Assembly (NCBI RefSeq): GCF_007991655.1
Contig: NZ_BJYT01000013.1
Coordinates: forward strand, 1 to 64,000
Reading direction: 5' to 3'
DNA: 64,000 bases
Source of the DNA: Segetibacter aerophilus
GTDB taxonomy: Bacteria > Bacteroidota > Bacteroidia > Chitinophagales > Chitinophagaceae
Shown here: positions 46,901 through 56,785 of the stretch, in pieces
Numbering within the stretch: the stretch's first letter is position 1
Layout of the letters: every line of letters begins with the position of its first letter
The notes under the pieces: model-generated
The model's input: only the letters and a program-made list of their open reading frames with translations
What the model was told of the DNA's origin: nothing
Database searches by the model: none
Translations under genes and position numbers: made by a program

Positions 46901-49900
46901 GATAGATTTTGTAAACAGTCCTTTTTATGTAAGCACTGAACTAAAAGCATGGGCCACAAGTGAGAAAAGAAGAGCCGGAGTAAGTTCATTTGGAGTAGGT
47001 GGCACAAACGTTCATGTGGTTGTGGAGGAATACGAAAACAAAGAGATGGAGTCTGGCGGATCAAGGCAAATGCAGCTTCTTACATGGTCTGCAAAATCTC
47101 CTCTAAGTGGAAAGGGTTACGCAGAAAAGCTGGTGGAATTCTTACAACATAATAAGAACGAAAACCTGGCCGATCTCGCTTATTCGCAGCATTCAACACG
47201 TGCTGAATTCAACCATCGCTATTCAACGGTAGTATCAACAAATGAAAAAGACATAGCCGTTTTACAGCGCGCTATCCAATCTGCAGAAACTAATACAGTG
47301 TTCGAAAAACCTTCAGAGGTTGTATTTATGTTTCCCGGCCAGGGATCGCAGTATTTAAATATGGGACTTGGTTTATACCAAAACGAACCTGTGTACAAGC
47401 AATCAATTGATACTTGTGCTGAGTTACTGCTTCCCTATCTTAAAATTGATATCCGCCATATCATTTTTCCTACTGAAAACAGTAGTGACAATGCATCTGC
47501 ACTCAACAATACGTTTTATACACAGCCAGCAATCTTTATTACAGAATATGCTTTAGCTAAACTTTGGATGAGTTGGGGTATTCATCCAACCATCCTTTGT
47601 GGCCATAGTATTGGTGAAATCGTTGCCGCTCATCTTGCAGGCATTTTTAGTTTAGAAGACGCCATTCAGTTTATTGTGTTAAGGAGTAAAATGGTGAGCG
47701 AATTGCCGAAAGGAAAAATGCTGTCGATCAGAACTGATGTCAAAAGTTTGAAGGATATTCTCCCGCAAAATCTTTCAATAGCAGCAATAAACAGTGACGA
47801 TGTAATTGTGGTTGCGGGTACAGAAAAAGATATCGTGGATTTTTCAGATAGTTTAACCACCAAGGAGATACCTAACAAAGTTCTTACTACCAGTCACGCT
47901 TTTCATTCTTCTATGATGGAGCCCATTATAGACAAGCTGCAAAAAGTGGCTGAAGGCCTTGTTTTACATCGGCCGCTAAAACCAATCATGTCCACGGTCA
48001 CTGGCACTTGGCTTACTGACGCACAAGCCGTTGATCCGAAGTATTGGGCAGAACATGTTAGAAGAACGGTATGTTTTGGAGATGCTTTAAAGAATATACT
48101 ATTAGAAGAGAACCCGATTTTTCTTGAAGTAGGTCCCGGCATTGTCACAACCACTCTTGCCCGCAAGCAGACAGTGGGAAAGAAGATCACTGTAGTTTCA
48201 AGCCTTCAGGATAAAAACAACGAATACGCTTCATTACTGCAGTCTTTAGGAAAGCTGTGGATGTATGGTTTGGAGCCGGATTGGCAATTATTTTATTCAA
48301 ATGAAAAGCGAAAAAGACTAACACTTCCAACTTATGCGTTTGATAAAAAATACTGTTGGATTGACCCTCCTATTAAATCTGGTGTACCTGCAAAAGTCGC
48401 AGTTGAAACTAACTATGATAAAATTCCTACTCCAACTTTATTGCAAGAATTACCAATGAGAAAGGCAACTTTAGTCAAAAAAATAAAACAAATCATCGAA
48501 GATGCCTCGGGTCTTGAAATGGAAGATGATACGACCGGAATCAGTTTCTTAGAAGCTGGTCTTGATTCGTTATTACTTACCCAACTGGCCATAACACTAA
48601 AAAAAGAATTTGCCGTTCCGGTTACTTTCCGCCAATTACAAGAGGAAAGCAACACTATAGATTTGTTAGCTGAATATCTTGAGAAGGCACTTCCACCTGA
48701 TACCTCTGCAGAACATAAAAATCATACTACAGAGCCTGCGTTAAACCATTTTGTTTCGGCTAATGGCAGTCATCATTCAACGCTTGAATTTATTACGCAA
48801 CAGTTGCAGTTGCTAACAAAACAGGTGGAAAATTTACGTGGTACTTCGAACAATTTTCAAGCAAATTTCTCAAAATCAAAAGAAGTGAGTTTGTCCGAAA
48901 TTGGCTCTTCTCACGATACATCAGGATTAAGCGCCGAAGAGTTTTTTGAAATAAAAAAGCCTTTTGGCGCGACGCCAAAAATTGAGCGCAGAAAAACAGA
49001 TTTTACACCCGCGCAGGAAAGATTTCTGCAGCAATTGACCTTAAGGTATAATAAAAAGACTCAAGGCAGTAAAACTTACACGCAAGAAAACCGGGCACAT
49101 ATGGCAGATCCCCGCGTAGTATCGGGGTTCTCTCCATTAACCAAAGAAGTCGTCTACCCTATTATTGTCAATAAGTCAAAAGGCAGCAGGTTGTGGGACG
49201 TTGACGGGAATGAATACGTTGACGCATTGAACGGCTTTGGCTCAAACCTGTTTGGCTACCAACCTGACTTCCTTAAAAAAGCAATTTATGACCAGGTGGA
49301 AAAAGGGTTTGAATTAGGTCCACAACATGAACTTGCGGGCGAAGTAAGTAAAATGATTTGTGCGTTCACAAATTTTGACAGAGCAGCTTTCTGCAACACT
49401 GGCTCGGAAGCAGTATTAGGCGCTTTAAGAATAGCACGTACTGTAACAGGCCGTTCACTTGTCGTTGCCTTTACAGGTTCTTATCATGGAATAAACGATG
49501 AAGTACTTATTAGAGGAACAAAAAAATTAAAGTCGTTTCCGGCAGCGCCAGGAATTATGCCTGAGGCCGTCCAAAACATGCTGATCCTCGACTATGGTAC
49601 GGAAGAAAGTTTACAGATAATCAGGGAGCGGGCACATGAACTCGCAGCGGTTTTAGTTGAACCTGTGCAAAGCAGGAGACCTGAATTCAGACCAGTCGAT
49701 TTTCTGAAACAAGTTAGAGATATAACGCATCAGTCGAACACCGTATTGATTTTTGACGAAGTGATAACAGGTTTCAGAATGCATGCGGGGGGCGCACAAG
49801 CTTTGTTTGATATAAAGGCAGATGTAGGAACTTATGGCAAAGTGATTGGCGGAGGATTACCAATTGGTGTGATCGCCGGCAAAAAGACTTTCATGGATGC

Positions 49901-50507
49901 GCTTGACGGCGGCTACTGGGACTATGAAGATGACTCTATTCCAGAAGTAGGTGTTACATATTTTGCCGGAACCTTTGTTCGGCACCCGCTTGCTTTAGCC
50001 ACTGCTAAAGCCACACTGGAGTATATGATGGCAAAAGGGCCGAAGCTTCAGGAAAGTATAAATTACAAGGCAGAATATCTCGCCAATAAAATAAATGCTC
50101 AATTAGAGCGCAGGAAACTACCAATTTATATTGCTCAATTTGGCTCCTTGTGGAAAACGAAATTCAAAGAAGATGTACTTCACGGAGAGTTATTGTTTAC
50201 GCTAATGCGTGAGAAAGGAGTTCATATTTGGGATGGCTTTCCTTGTTTCATGACCGAGGCACACAGCCCGGCAGACATAGAATTTATCATTGATGCATTT
50301 ATAGAAAGTGTCGATAGTATGATAGCAGCGGGATTCTATAAGGAGGCAAAATCGGTGGATCAAAAAACTTTCCGAAATGGAGATAATTCATTTAATACAA
50401 CACCAGTTCCCGGAGCAAGGCTAGGGCGCGATAAAAGCGGTAATCCTGCCTGGTTCATCGCCGATGCAAAAGACCCTGGAAAGTACCTTCAGATAAAGAC
50501 ACATTAA
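43929..50507 (+). CDS. Hybrid NRPS/PKS: A-PCP-KS-AT-ACP-aminotransferase
   Basis: The 2192-residue protein has an adenylation domain (about 20-510, YTSGSTGKPKG at 155-165), a PCP (Ser554 in LGGNS), a KS (611-1035; Cys782, His918, His957), an AT (about 1130-1420; Ser1227 in GHSIG; HAFH at 1323-1326, the malonyl-type signature), an ACP (Ser1547 in GLDSL) and a class-III PLP aminotransferase (about 1720-2140; Lys1971). There is no KR or DH, so the beta-keto group made by the PKS is the natural target of the aminotransferase, as in iturin/mycosubtilin-type enzymes. The A-domain specificity residues, by alignment with GrsA, are D-V-Q-F-I-A-Q-V-V-K, closest in memory to proline codes. Product: a beta-amino acid extended from one amino acid. 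Confidence 0.92.
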   Translation: MSILNTGNIDTALVHTLFESAAEMHADKVAIVFSDETITYKQLNEQAQNLAFTIVGKADTCDLIGVSASRGIQTIIAVLAILKAGKAYLPLDIDYPRERLLHVIEDARLKFCIAPPAETKLFESLGVYVIETDSDSKKAILEQKAVPGSVAYVLYTSGSTGKPKGVCMGHKALVNLLKWQGESSSSGVNTRTLQFAPLSFDVSFQEIFATLTTGGTLVLIENELRIEPEALLQFIEKEKINRIFLPFVALQYLTEAANASNLFPVCLEEVITAGEQLKITPAIERFFSQLPICRLINQYGPTECHVVTECKLTGIPTAWPKLPSIGKAIANTEILILDANHNELPHDETGELAISGASLANGYLNNPELTASKFVEVERANGEFKRVYLTGDLARKLEDGNIEYLGRKDDQVKIRGVRIELGEIEVVLNQISNVKQAVVIADEGEDDQKRLVAYLVSGDGKRDTANVKQYLSDQLPDYMIPSAFVWVQELPKTTSGKIDKKALPRPTITRPDLAVLYKAPKTIIEKRIVEVWTKVLGIDQPGVDDNFFELGGNSLLALKSVTILCEKFGYTLPVTKLYKFATAAAIADFLENGIGSKNVQTSIKLKQEIVDDIAIIGMAVRLPSINTISEFWEILKEGRETTTFFTNEELSIHIDPSIKSHSNYVKARGVIDKIEEFDAAFFGINPKAAALMDPQQRVFLEITWEVLEQTGHLPEKYKETIGVYAGGGNNSYYINNVLPNPDVVDKVGAFNVMTLNEKDYIASRTAYELNLKGPAVGVYSACSTSLLAVAQAVDAVRKGYCSIAIAGAASITSPVKSGHLYEEGGILSKDGHCRPFDKDASGTVFSDGAGVVLLKSLKDAVRDGDTIYSIIKGVGVNNDGSGKGSFTAPAAEGQAGAISMAINDARLQPSDISFIEAHGTATAIGDPIEIEGLNLVFGQQQSKQFCAVGSVKSNVGHLTAASGIAGLIKTTLSLYHKQITPTLFYKQANPEIDFVNSPFYVSTELKAWATSEKRRAGVSSFGVGGTNVHVVVEEYENKEMESGGSRQMQLLTWSAKSPLSGKGYAEKLVEFLQHNKNENLADLAYSQHSTRAEFNHRYSTVVSTNEKDIAVLQRAIQSAETNTVFEKPSEVVFMFPGQGSQYLNMGLGLYQNEPVYKQSIDTCAELLLPYLKIDIRHIIFPTENSSDNASALNNTFYTQPAIFITEYALAKLWMSWGIHPTILCGHSIGEIVAAHLAGIFSLEDAIQFIVLRSKMVSELPKGKMLSIRTDVKSLKDILPQNLSIAAINSDDVIVVAGTEKDIVDFSDSLTTKEIPNKVLTTSHAFHSSMMEPIIDKLQKVAEGLVLHRPLKPIMSTVTGTWLTDAQAVDPKYWAEHVRRTVCFGDALKNILLEENPIFLEVGPGIVTTTLARKQTVGKKITVVSSLQDKNNEYASLLQSLGKLWMYGLEPDWQLFYSNEKRKRLTLPTYAFDKKYCWIDPPIKSGVPAKVAVETNYDKIPTPTLLQELPMRKATLVKKIKQIIEDASGLEMEDDTTGISFLEAGLDSLLLTQLAITLKKEFAVPVTFRQLQEESNTIDLLAEYLEKALPPDTSAEHKNHTTEPALNHFVSANGSHHSTLEFITQQLQLLTKQVENLRGTSNNFQANFSKSKEVSLSEIGSSHDTSGLSAEEFFEIKKPFGATPKIERRKTDFTPAQERFLQQLTLRYNKKTQGSKTYTQENRAHMADPRVVSGFSPLTKEVVYPIIVNKSKGSRLWDVDGNEYVDALNGFGSNLFGYQPDFLKKAIYDQVEKGFELGPQHELAGEVSKMICAFTNFDRAAFCNTGSEAVLGALRIARTVTGRSLVVAFTGSYHGINDEVLIRGTKKLKSFPAAPGIMPEAVQNMLILDYGTEESLQIIRERAHELAAVLVEPVQSRRPEFRPVDFLKQVRDITHQSNTVLIFDEVITGFRMHAGGAQALFDIKADVGTYGKVIGGGLPIGVIAGKKTFMDALDGGYWDYEDDSIPEVGVTYFAGTFVRHPLALATAKATLEYMMAKGPKLQESINYKAEYLANKINAQLERRKLPIYIAQFGSLWKTKFKEDVLHGELLFTLMREKGVHIWDGFPCFMTEAHSPADIEFIIDAFIESVDSMIAAGFYKEAKSVDQKTFRNGDNSFNTTPVPGARLGRDKSGNPAWFIADAKDPGKYLQIKTH

Positions 50508-50510
50508 ATA

Positions 50511-53500
50511 ATGGTTACACATACAACTTCGCTTAAGTTCACCTCTGTTGATTTTGATCCTTTTTTTGGACCACAAATCGTAGCGGTAGCTCCTGCGACA
50601 GAACCGCAGAAAGAAATCTGGATTTCCTGTGTGCTGGGTGGAGAAAACGCAAGCAGAGCTTTTAACGAGTCAGTTTCATTGATTTTTAAGGGAGAATTAC
50701 AAAAAGAGAAATTAGAAAGTGCATTACACGATTTAAAAGAAAGACACGAACTACTTCGCGCAGCCTTTAGTGCTGACGGCAGTCAAATTTGCATTTTTAA
50801 AAATCAGTATACAGAACTTTCGTACGAAGACTTGTCAGGTGTTGAAGTTGAGGAGCAGGAAAAAATCTTAGCTAACGAAGCGCGACAAGCGGTTCTTCAT
50901 ATTTTCGATTTACTTCAAGGACCTCTGTTTACAACAAAACTATTAAAGCTAGCTGGCGAGAAACATATTCTTATAATAACAGCACACCACATCATTTGTG
51001 ATGGTTGGTCCCTTAGTCTTATGTTGCAGGAACTGGGTAGGTTATACTCTGGCCAAGTGCAAAACGTTCAAGCCAAATTACTACCGCCTGTTTCTTTTAA
51101 GGAATACGCAAATGAGAAGCTGTCATTTTACAAAACAGAAGAGTATAAAACGGTAGAAAAATATTGGATAAATCAATATGAAGAAAACGTTCCTACAATA
51201 GCTCTTACACCGGATTTTCCACGGCCAGAAATTCGTACTTACTCAAGTCAGCGGCTGGATTATAAGATTGACAGTGAATTAACGTTGGCGTTAAAACAAC
51301 TTGCGATTAAGAGCGGCTGCAGCTTTGTAACTACACTAGTTAGCGGCTTTGAAGTATTTCTCCATCTACTGACAGGTCAGGATTCGCTTGTGCTAGGGCT
51401 ACCGTCAGCAGACCAGGCAGCAACAGGACAATACAACCTGGTAGGTCATTGTGTGAACCTTCTGCCCTTACGCAGCCATGTAGACAGGCATAGAAGCTTT
51501 GCGGACTATTTGAAGCTGCGAAAGAAATCTATTCTTGATGCATTCGATCATCAACAGTTTACGTTCGGAAGCCTTCTAAAGAAATTAAATCTCGCACGAG
51601 ATGCATCAAGGGTAGCCTTAGTGCCGGTAGTATTTAATGTAGATATGGGCATGGGCGACGGAGTAAGCTTTTACGGACTACAACATGAACTTGTAAGCAA
51701 CCCAAGAGCATTTGAAACCTTTGAAATCTTCTTAAATATAAGTGGCTCCGAAAAGTCGCTCACCTTTGAATGGTCATTTAATACCTATTTATTTCAAGCA
51801 CAAACGATTAACAATATGATGGAAGGCTTTAAGAATATCCTAAAAACAGTAATTGAAAATCCATCAATTGCCATTGAAGACATTCCGCTTGATAATAAAG
51901 CAGGTGCAAATATCAAACGCAATCAAAGGGATGCTGCAACCATTTACTATCAGCGCGACAAGTCTGTGCACAGTTTAATAAGCGAGACAGCCGAAAAGTT
52001 TCCGATAAAGACTGCGTTGGTTTTTGGAGAAAGAAATATAAGTTATAAGGAGCTGCACAGAAAATCAAATCAATTTGCTCATTATCTTATAAGAAAAGGA
52101 ATAAAGGCTGGAGACATAGTTGGTGTGGCGCTGGAAAGATCTCCGGAAATGGTCATTTCGATACTTGCCGTAATGAAGACCGGTGCTGCCTTCGTCCCTT
52201 TAGATGTACAATACCCTACTGACCGTCTTCAATACATGCTAGATGATACGTCTGCTAAGTGTATCATAATGAACAAAAAGTATAAGGGAGAATATCGTTC
52301 TCCTGAGTTATTTATTGAAGATGTTTTACCTGAATTAGACTCTTACTCTAAAAGTGAGCCGGGTACAAGAGTTGGCGGTGATGCTCTTGCCTATGTTCTT
52401 TATACATCAGGGTCTACCGGAAGACCTAAGGGAGTACTTATCAAACACAGGAACTTAGTAAATATGCTCTCCAGCCTTCTAAAAATGCCAGGCATAGTAC
52501 AAAGGGATGTGTTACTTGCAGTAACTACAATTTCATTTGATATCGCTTATGTCGAACTGTTTTTGCCTTTATTAGTCGGCGCAACCATTGTGCTGGCAGA
52601 TGCAAACGTCGCAAGAAACGGTCGGGAAATTTTACAAGTTGTGAAAGATCAACAAATAACTATCATGCAGGCTACACCTGTTACCTACAGGATGATGCTT
52701 GCAGCCGGGTGGGATCAGATACTGCCAATAAAACTCCTTTGTGGTGGAGAGCCCATGTCTAAAGATTTAGCAGATAAACTATTGGTAAGATGTAGTTCTC
52801 TTTACAACCTATACGGGCCGACCGAAACAACCGTTTATTCCACAGGAAAGCAAATTTTGCCAAATGATGAAATTATTTCTATTGGCACCCCTATTAACAA
52901 TACCGAGGTGTACATATTAGATGAGGACCGTAATCTTGTAACAGAAGGTGGAACGGGAGAAATATACATATCAGGTGATGGAGTTGGGAGCGGGTATCTG
53001 AACCTGCCTGAATTAACAGAAGAAAAATTCATTCGTAATCCCTTTGGTATAGCTAAGGGAAAAATGTATAAAACAGGAGATCTTGGAAAGTTTTTACCTA
53101 ATGGTGAAATACTATGTTTAGGTAGAATAGACAGGCAAATAAAAATACGAGGCTTTCGAATCGAACCTGGAGAAATTGAAAATGTCATTATGAAATGTGG
53201 CCTCTTCAAAGAAGCACTCGTTATCGCGCAGCAGGATGAAAGGTTACATCAAACACTCGTCGGATATTTAGTATTTAAGAACGCTCCCGATAAAGATAAT
53301 TTTTCAAGGATAGTTCCAAAATTAAAACATCAATTAAAAGTAGAATTGCCGGCTCACATGATACCGGATGATTTTATTTGTCTTTCGCAATTGCCGCTCC
53401 TCCCCAATGGTAAAATCGATTATAAGGCAATTCCAAAAATACACCGACAGTCAGCAAGCAAAGACGAGTCAGAATACAGCGATGCTGAAAAACTAGTTAG

Positions 53501-54527
53501 TAAAATTTGGAAACAATACCTGGGCGACAAAAACATCGGCCTCAATGACAACTTTTTCTTGTTGGGAGGTCATTCGATGATAGCAGTAGAAGTAATGGTA
53601 CGGATCGAAAAGGAAACAGGCGTAAAGCTTCCTTTATCAAGTTTGTTTAAATATCCTACTATCAAAACTTTTGCAACACTTTTAACCACTGACAATAAAG
53701 AAACCATCTGGAAATCGCTGGTTCCTATAAAAGCAACGGGAAGCAAAATGCCTATTTATATTATTCATGGCAGTGGATCAAACATCATGAATTTTAGCAG
53801 TTTTGCGCTACACATGCACGATGACCAGCCTGTTTACGGTTTGCAGGCCAAGGGCCTTAACGGGGTAGATAAGCCATTGGATAGTATGGAAGAAATAGCG
53901 AATCATTATATCGGCGAGGTGCTTAAACACAACCCTTCCGGTCCCTATGCTATTGCGGGTTATTCATTTGGTGGTTATGTAGCCATAGAAATGGCGCGGC
54001 AACTTAGATTGATGGGAAAAGAAGTAAAGTTGCTTGCCATGTTTGATACAAATGCCAAAGAACATTTCTCTGAGACAAGTGCTTTTCATAAGGGATTGAA
54101 TAAAATAATAAGACAGTTTAAAAAAGGTGCCTGGATATCATCTTCGCTAATAAAACAACCAAAGACGACTATAGATTATCAAATGTCTTTCCTGTCTAAT
54201 AAAGTTAAAGCGATTTCATTTTCCCTTGGGCTACTAAAAGCAAAAGAACGAAGTGAGTATCTTCCCGAATTGAATCTTATCAGTCGGCAGAATGATATTG
54301 CTTACAACAATTACAGAATAAAACCTTTCGAAGGAAAAATTGATCTGTTTAAGGCAAAAGAGAGAGTTTATTTTGTGGATGATTTCAAGTTTCTAGGATG
54401 GAAAAAGTATGCATTGCAAGGTGTAAATGTTCATGAAGTTCCGGGTGATCATAAAACAATGCTATTCGCTCCTAACGATAAAGTTTTTGCAAGCGTTTTA
54501 CAAAAAGCCCTTGACAATTGTATTTAG
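50511..54527 (+). CDS. NRPS termination module: C-A-PCP-TE
   Basis: The 1338-residue protein follows after three bases. The condensation domain (about 20-460) has HHIICDG at 159-165. The adenylation domain (about 485-1000) has YTSGSTGRPKG near 631-641. The PCP Ser is 1022 (LGGHS), and the thioesterase (about 1075-1338) has Ser1152 (GYSFGG) and His1314 (GDH). The A-domain code reads D-I-V-Q-L-G-L-V-Y-K by alignment; it resembles a glycine-type code (DILQLGLIWK) but is not a confident call. The module would condense the beta-amino acyl chain from the preceding enzyme with a second amino acid and release the product as acid, lactam or ester. Confidence 0.92.
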   Translation: MVTHTTSLKFTSVDFDPFFGPQIVAVAPATEPQKEIWISCVLGGENASRAFNESVSLIFKGELQKEKLESALHDLKERHELLRAAFSADGSQICIFKNQYTELSYEDLSGVEVEEQEKILANEARQAVLHIFDLLQGPLFTTKLLKLAGEKHILIITAHHIICDGWSLSLMLQELGRLYSGQVQNVQAKLLPPVSFKEYANEKLSFYKTEEYKTVEKYWINQYEENVPTIALTPDFPRPEIRTYSSQRLDYKIDSELTLALKQLAIKSGCSFVTTLVSGFEVFLHLLTGQDSLVLGLPSADQAATGQYNLVGHCVNLLPLRSHVDRHRSFADYLKLRKKSILDAFDHQQFTFGSLLKKLNLARDASRVALVPVVFNVDMGMGDGVSFYGLQHELVSNPRAFETFEIFLNISGSEKSLTFEWSFNTYLFQAQTINNMMEGFKNILKTVIENPSIAIEDIPLDNKAGANIKRNQRDAATIYYQRDKSVHSLISETAEKFPIKTALVFGERNISYKELHRKSNQFAHYLIRKGIKAGDIVGVALERSPEMVISILAVMKTGAAFVPLDVQYPTDRLQYMLDDTSAKCIIMNKKYKGEYRSPELFIEDVLPELDSYSKSEPGTRVGGDALAYVLYTSGSTGRPKGVLIKHRNLVNMLSSLLKMPGIVQRDVLLAVTTISFDIAYVELFLPLLVGATIVLADANVARNGREILQVVKDQQITIMQATPVTYRMMLAAGWDQILPIKLLCGGEPMSKDLADKLLVRCSSLYNLYGPTETTVYSTGKQILPNDEIISIGTPINNTEVYILDEDRNLVTEGGTGEIYISGDGVGSGYLNLPELTEEKFIRNPFGIAKGKMYKTGDLGKFLPNGEILCLGRIDRQIKIRGFRIEPGEIENVIMKCGLFKEALVIAQQDERLHQTLVGYLVFKNAPDKDNFSRIVPKLKHQLKVELPAHMIPDDFICLSQLPLLPNGKIDYKAIPKIHRQSASKDESEYSDAEKLVSKIWKQYLGDKNIGLNDNFFLLGGHSMIAVEVMVRIEKETGVKLPLSSLFKYPTIKTFATLLTTDNKETIWKSLVPIKATGSKMPIYIIHGSGSNIMNFSSFALHMHDDQPVYGLQAKGLNGVDKPLDSMEEIANHYIGEVLKHNPSGPYAIAGYSFGGYVAIEMARQLRLMGKEVKLLAMFDTNAKEHFSETSAFHKGLNKIIRQFKKGAWISSSLIKQPKTTIDYQMSFLSNKVKAISFSLGLLKAKERSEYLPELNLISRQNDIAYNNYRIKPFEGKIDLFKAKERVYFVDDFKFLGWKKYALQGVNVHEVPGDHKTMLFAPNDKVFASVLQKALDNCI

Positions 54528-54633
54528 TTTAAAGACTATCAAAGAGAATTTCATTGAAAGTAATAATCAGGCAAAAATTTGTTGAAACTGTTGATAGTAG
54601 ATTATTAATAGTTCGCGGACAGAATTTGGTTCT

Positions 54634-55545
54634 ATGCAATTAGTGTCTATAATAACGGTCAACTACAATAATGCCCCGGTTACAGAAGAACTTCTGCAAT
54701 CAATTTTTGATAAAAACAGGTATTCTGATATAGAGATTATTGTTGTAGATAACGGTAGCAAAGTTGATCCTGTTCCTGCCTGGATAATCACTTACCCGAC
54801 AGTGAAGTTTATAAGATCGGAAACAAATATTGGTTTTGCAGGCGGCAATAATCTCGGAATTAAGGCTTCAACGGGCGGGTATTTATTTCTTATTAACAAC
54901 GATACAGAAGTTACTGATGATCTTGTCGGTCTCCTTGCGAATACCCTTGATCAAAACTCAAATGTCGGTGCTATTTCTCCAGCTATTTTATTTTTTGACG
55001 CACCGGAAGTATTTCAATATGCAGGTTTTACAAAAATGAATTACCTCACAGGAAGAAATCAAACTATTGGTATTGACGAAAAAAATATGGGCCAATACAA
55101 TGATGTGGTGGGAGAAACAGCTTATGCACACGGAGCAGCAATGATGATCAGGCGGACGGCCATTGATAAAGCTGGTTTAATGGCAGAAAACTATTTTTTG
55201 TACTACGAAGAGTTAGACTGGAGCGAGAGAATAAAACAGAAAGGCTTCGACATCTGGATTAATACCAATGCCATTATATTTCACAAAGAGTCACGATCTG
55301 TTGGCAAGAATTCTGCTTTGAAAGAATATTACATGAACCGAAACAGAATTCTTTTCATTCGTTCGCATGCACCCGCTTTTACCTATTGTATGTTCATGAT
55401 TTACTTTCTTAGCATTGTATCTACAAGAAACATGATCACTTATTTGAGGAACAAACAATTTAGTTTCATCTCCATCTTGTTTAAAGCCATTTACTGGAAT
55501 TTTACAAATAGCGTAAATAGTAAGCGCTTATATTTCCCCTCTTAA
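54634..55545 (+). CDS. Glycosyltransferase family 2 (rhamnosyltransferase-like)
   Basis: The 303-residue enzyme has the GT-A start VSIITVNYNNAPVTEELL, the NIGFAGGNNLGI segment, a DxD variant (NNDTEV) and a catalytic acid in EELDWSERIK. It resembles rhamnosyl- or hexosyltransferases that extend O-antigen units. A 106-base gap separates it from the NRPS gene, with no terminator in between. Confidence 0.9.
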   Translation: MQLVSIITVNYNNAPVTEELLQSIFDKNRYSDIEIIVVDNGSKVDPVPAWIITYPTVKFIRSETNIGFAGGNNLGIKASTGGYLFLINNDTEVTDDLVGLLANTLDQNSNVGAISPAILFFDAPEVFQYAGFTKMNYLTGRNQTIGIDEKNMGQYNDVVGETAYAHGAAMMIRRTAIDKAGLMAENYFLYYEELDWSERIKQKGFDIWINTNAIIFHKESRSVGKNSALKEYYMNRNRILFIRSHAPAFTYCMFMIYFLSIVSTRNMITYLRNKQFSFISILFKAIYWNFTNSVNSKRLYFPS

Positions 55546-55608
55546 AATAATAGAAATAGGTTGAGCGTTTTATCATAGAAATATTCTTTTTTCTGTCAGC
55601 GCAATTCT

Positions 55609-56775
55609 ATGATAGTTACTTTTTGGATCAGTGTCTTTATAATTTTCTATACTTATCTCGGTTATGGTTTTGTACTTTTTATACTTGTAAAAATCAGGCA
55701 AGCCATAAAAGGCAAAAGGCCTGTACATAACAATCTCGAGAATCTTCCTTCGGTTACATTAATAGTTGCTGCATACAATGAAGCAAATATTATTGACGAA
55801 AAGATAAGTAATACTCTCGCGTTAACTTATCCTGCAGATAAAATTGAATATATTTTTATAACCGATGGTTCTACCGACAGTACTCCAGATACAGTAGCAA
55901 AATACCCACGTATAAAACTCATGCACTTACCTGGGAGAAGTGGTAAAATAAACGCAGTACATCGGGCGATGAAAGAAGTAACATCGGAGGTTACCATTTT
56001 TACTGATGCAAATACTTTTCTAAATAAGGAGGCTCTTATAAATATCACACGGCATTACGAAGACGAAAGAGTCGGTGCTGTCTCCGGTGAAAAGCGGGTT
56101 GAAATAACAAATGTTTCTGACGCCACTGCAGGAGAAGGATTTTACTGGAAATACGAATCGGCATTAAAAAGGTTGGATTCACAGCTCTATTCAGTGGTAG
56201 GTGCCGCCGGAGAACTTTTTAGCATTCGTACAAGTTTATATGAACCCGTTCCTGCCGACACGATTTTAGATGATTTTATGATCTCACTACAAATTGCAGC
56301 CAGGCATTATCGCATCATTTACGAACCTGATGCTTTTGCGCTTGAGACTTCATCTGAAAACACGTTTGAAGAGCTAAAAAGAAAAGTACGTATTGCAGCT
56401 GGTGGAATACAATCGATACTTCGCTTGCGTGCCTTATTAAATCCCTTTAAATTTCCGGTGCTGTCATTTCAGTACATCAGCCATAGGGTGTTACGATGGA
56501 CCATTACTCCATTCTGTATGATACTTGCCTTCTTACTAAATATTGCTATTCTTTTCTCTTCCCCAGATTACCTGTACAGCTTTCTATTTTTAGGCCAGTT
56601 CTTTATATACACTGCGGCACTAATAGGCTGGTTGTTTGAAAGGAAGGAGATTAAGATAAAGGCTGTTTTTATCCCGTTTTATTTTTGCATGATGAATTAT
56701 GCTGTACTCGCTGGAATGGTCAGATTCGCTTCAAACAAACAAAGTGCAGCATGGGATAAAGCCAGGAGAAAGTAA
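55609..56775 (+). CDS. Membrane glycosyltransferase family 2
   Basis: The 388-residue protein has an N-terminal span (about 4-26), a GT-A domain with IVAAYNEANIID, FTDANT (DxD), LDDFMISL and a HRVLRW motif in the QxxRW position, then three C-terminal spans. This is the layout of PgaC/cellulose synthase-like enzymes. It closes the rightward EPS run and converges on the GT2 gene at 56786. Confidence 0.9.
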   Translation: MIVTFWISVFIIFYTYLGYGFVLFILVKIRQAIKGKRPVHNNLENLPSVTLIVAAYNEANIIDEKISNTLALTYPADKIEYIFITDGSTDSTPDTVAKYPRIKLMHLPGRSGKINAVHRAMKEVTSEVTIFTDANTFLNKEALINITRHYEDERVGAVSGEKRVEITNVSDATAGEGFYWKYESALKRLDSQLYSVVGAAGELFSIRTSLYEPVPADTILDDFMISLQIAARHYRIIYEPDAFALETSSENTFEELKRKVRIAAGGIQSILRLRALLNPFKFPVLSFQYISHRVLRWTITPFCMILAFLLNIAILFSSPDYLYSFLFLGQFFIYTAALIGWLFERKEIKIKAVFIPFYFCMMNYAVLAGMVRFASNKQSAAWDKARRK

Positions 56776-56785
56776 AGTTTAAAGA

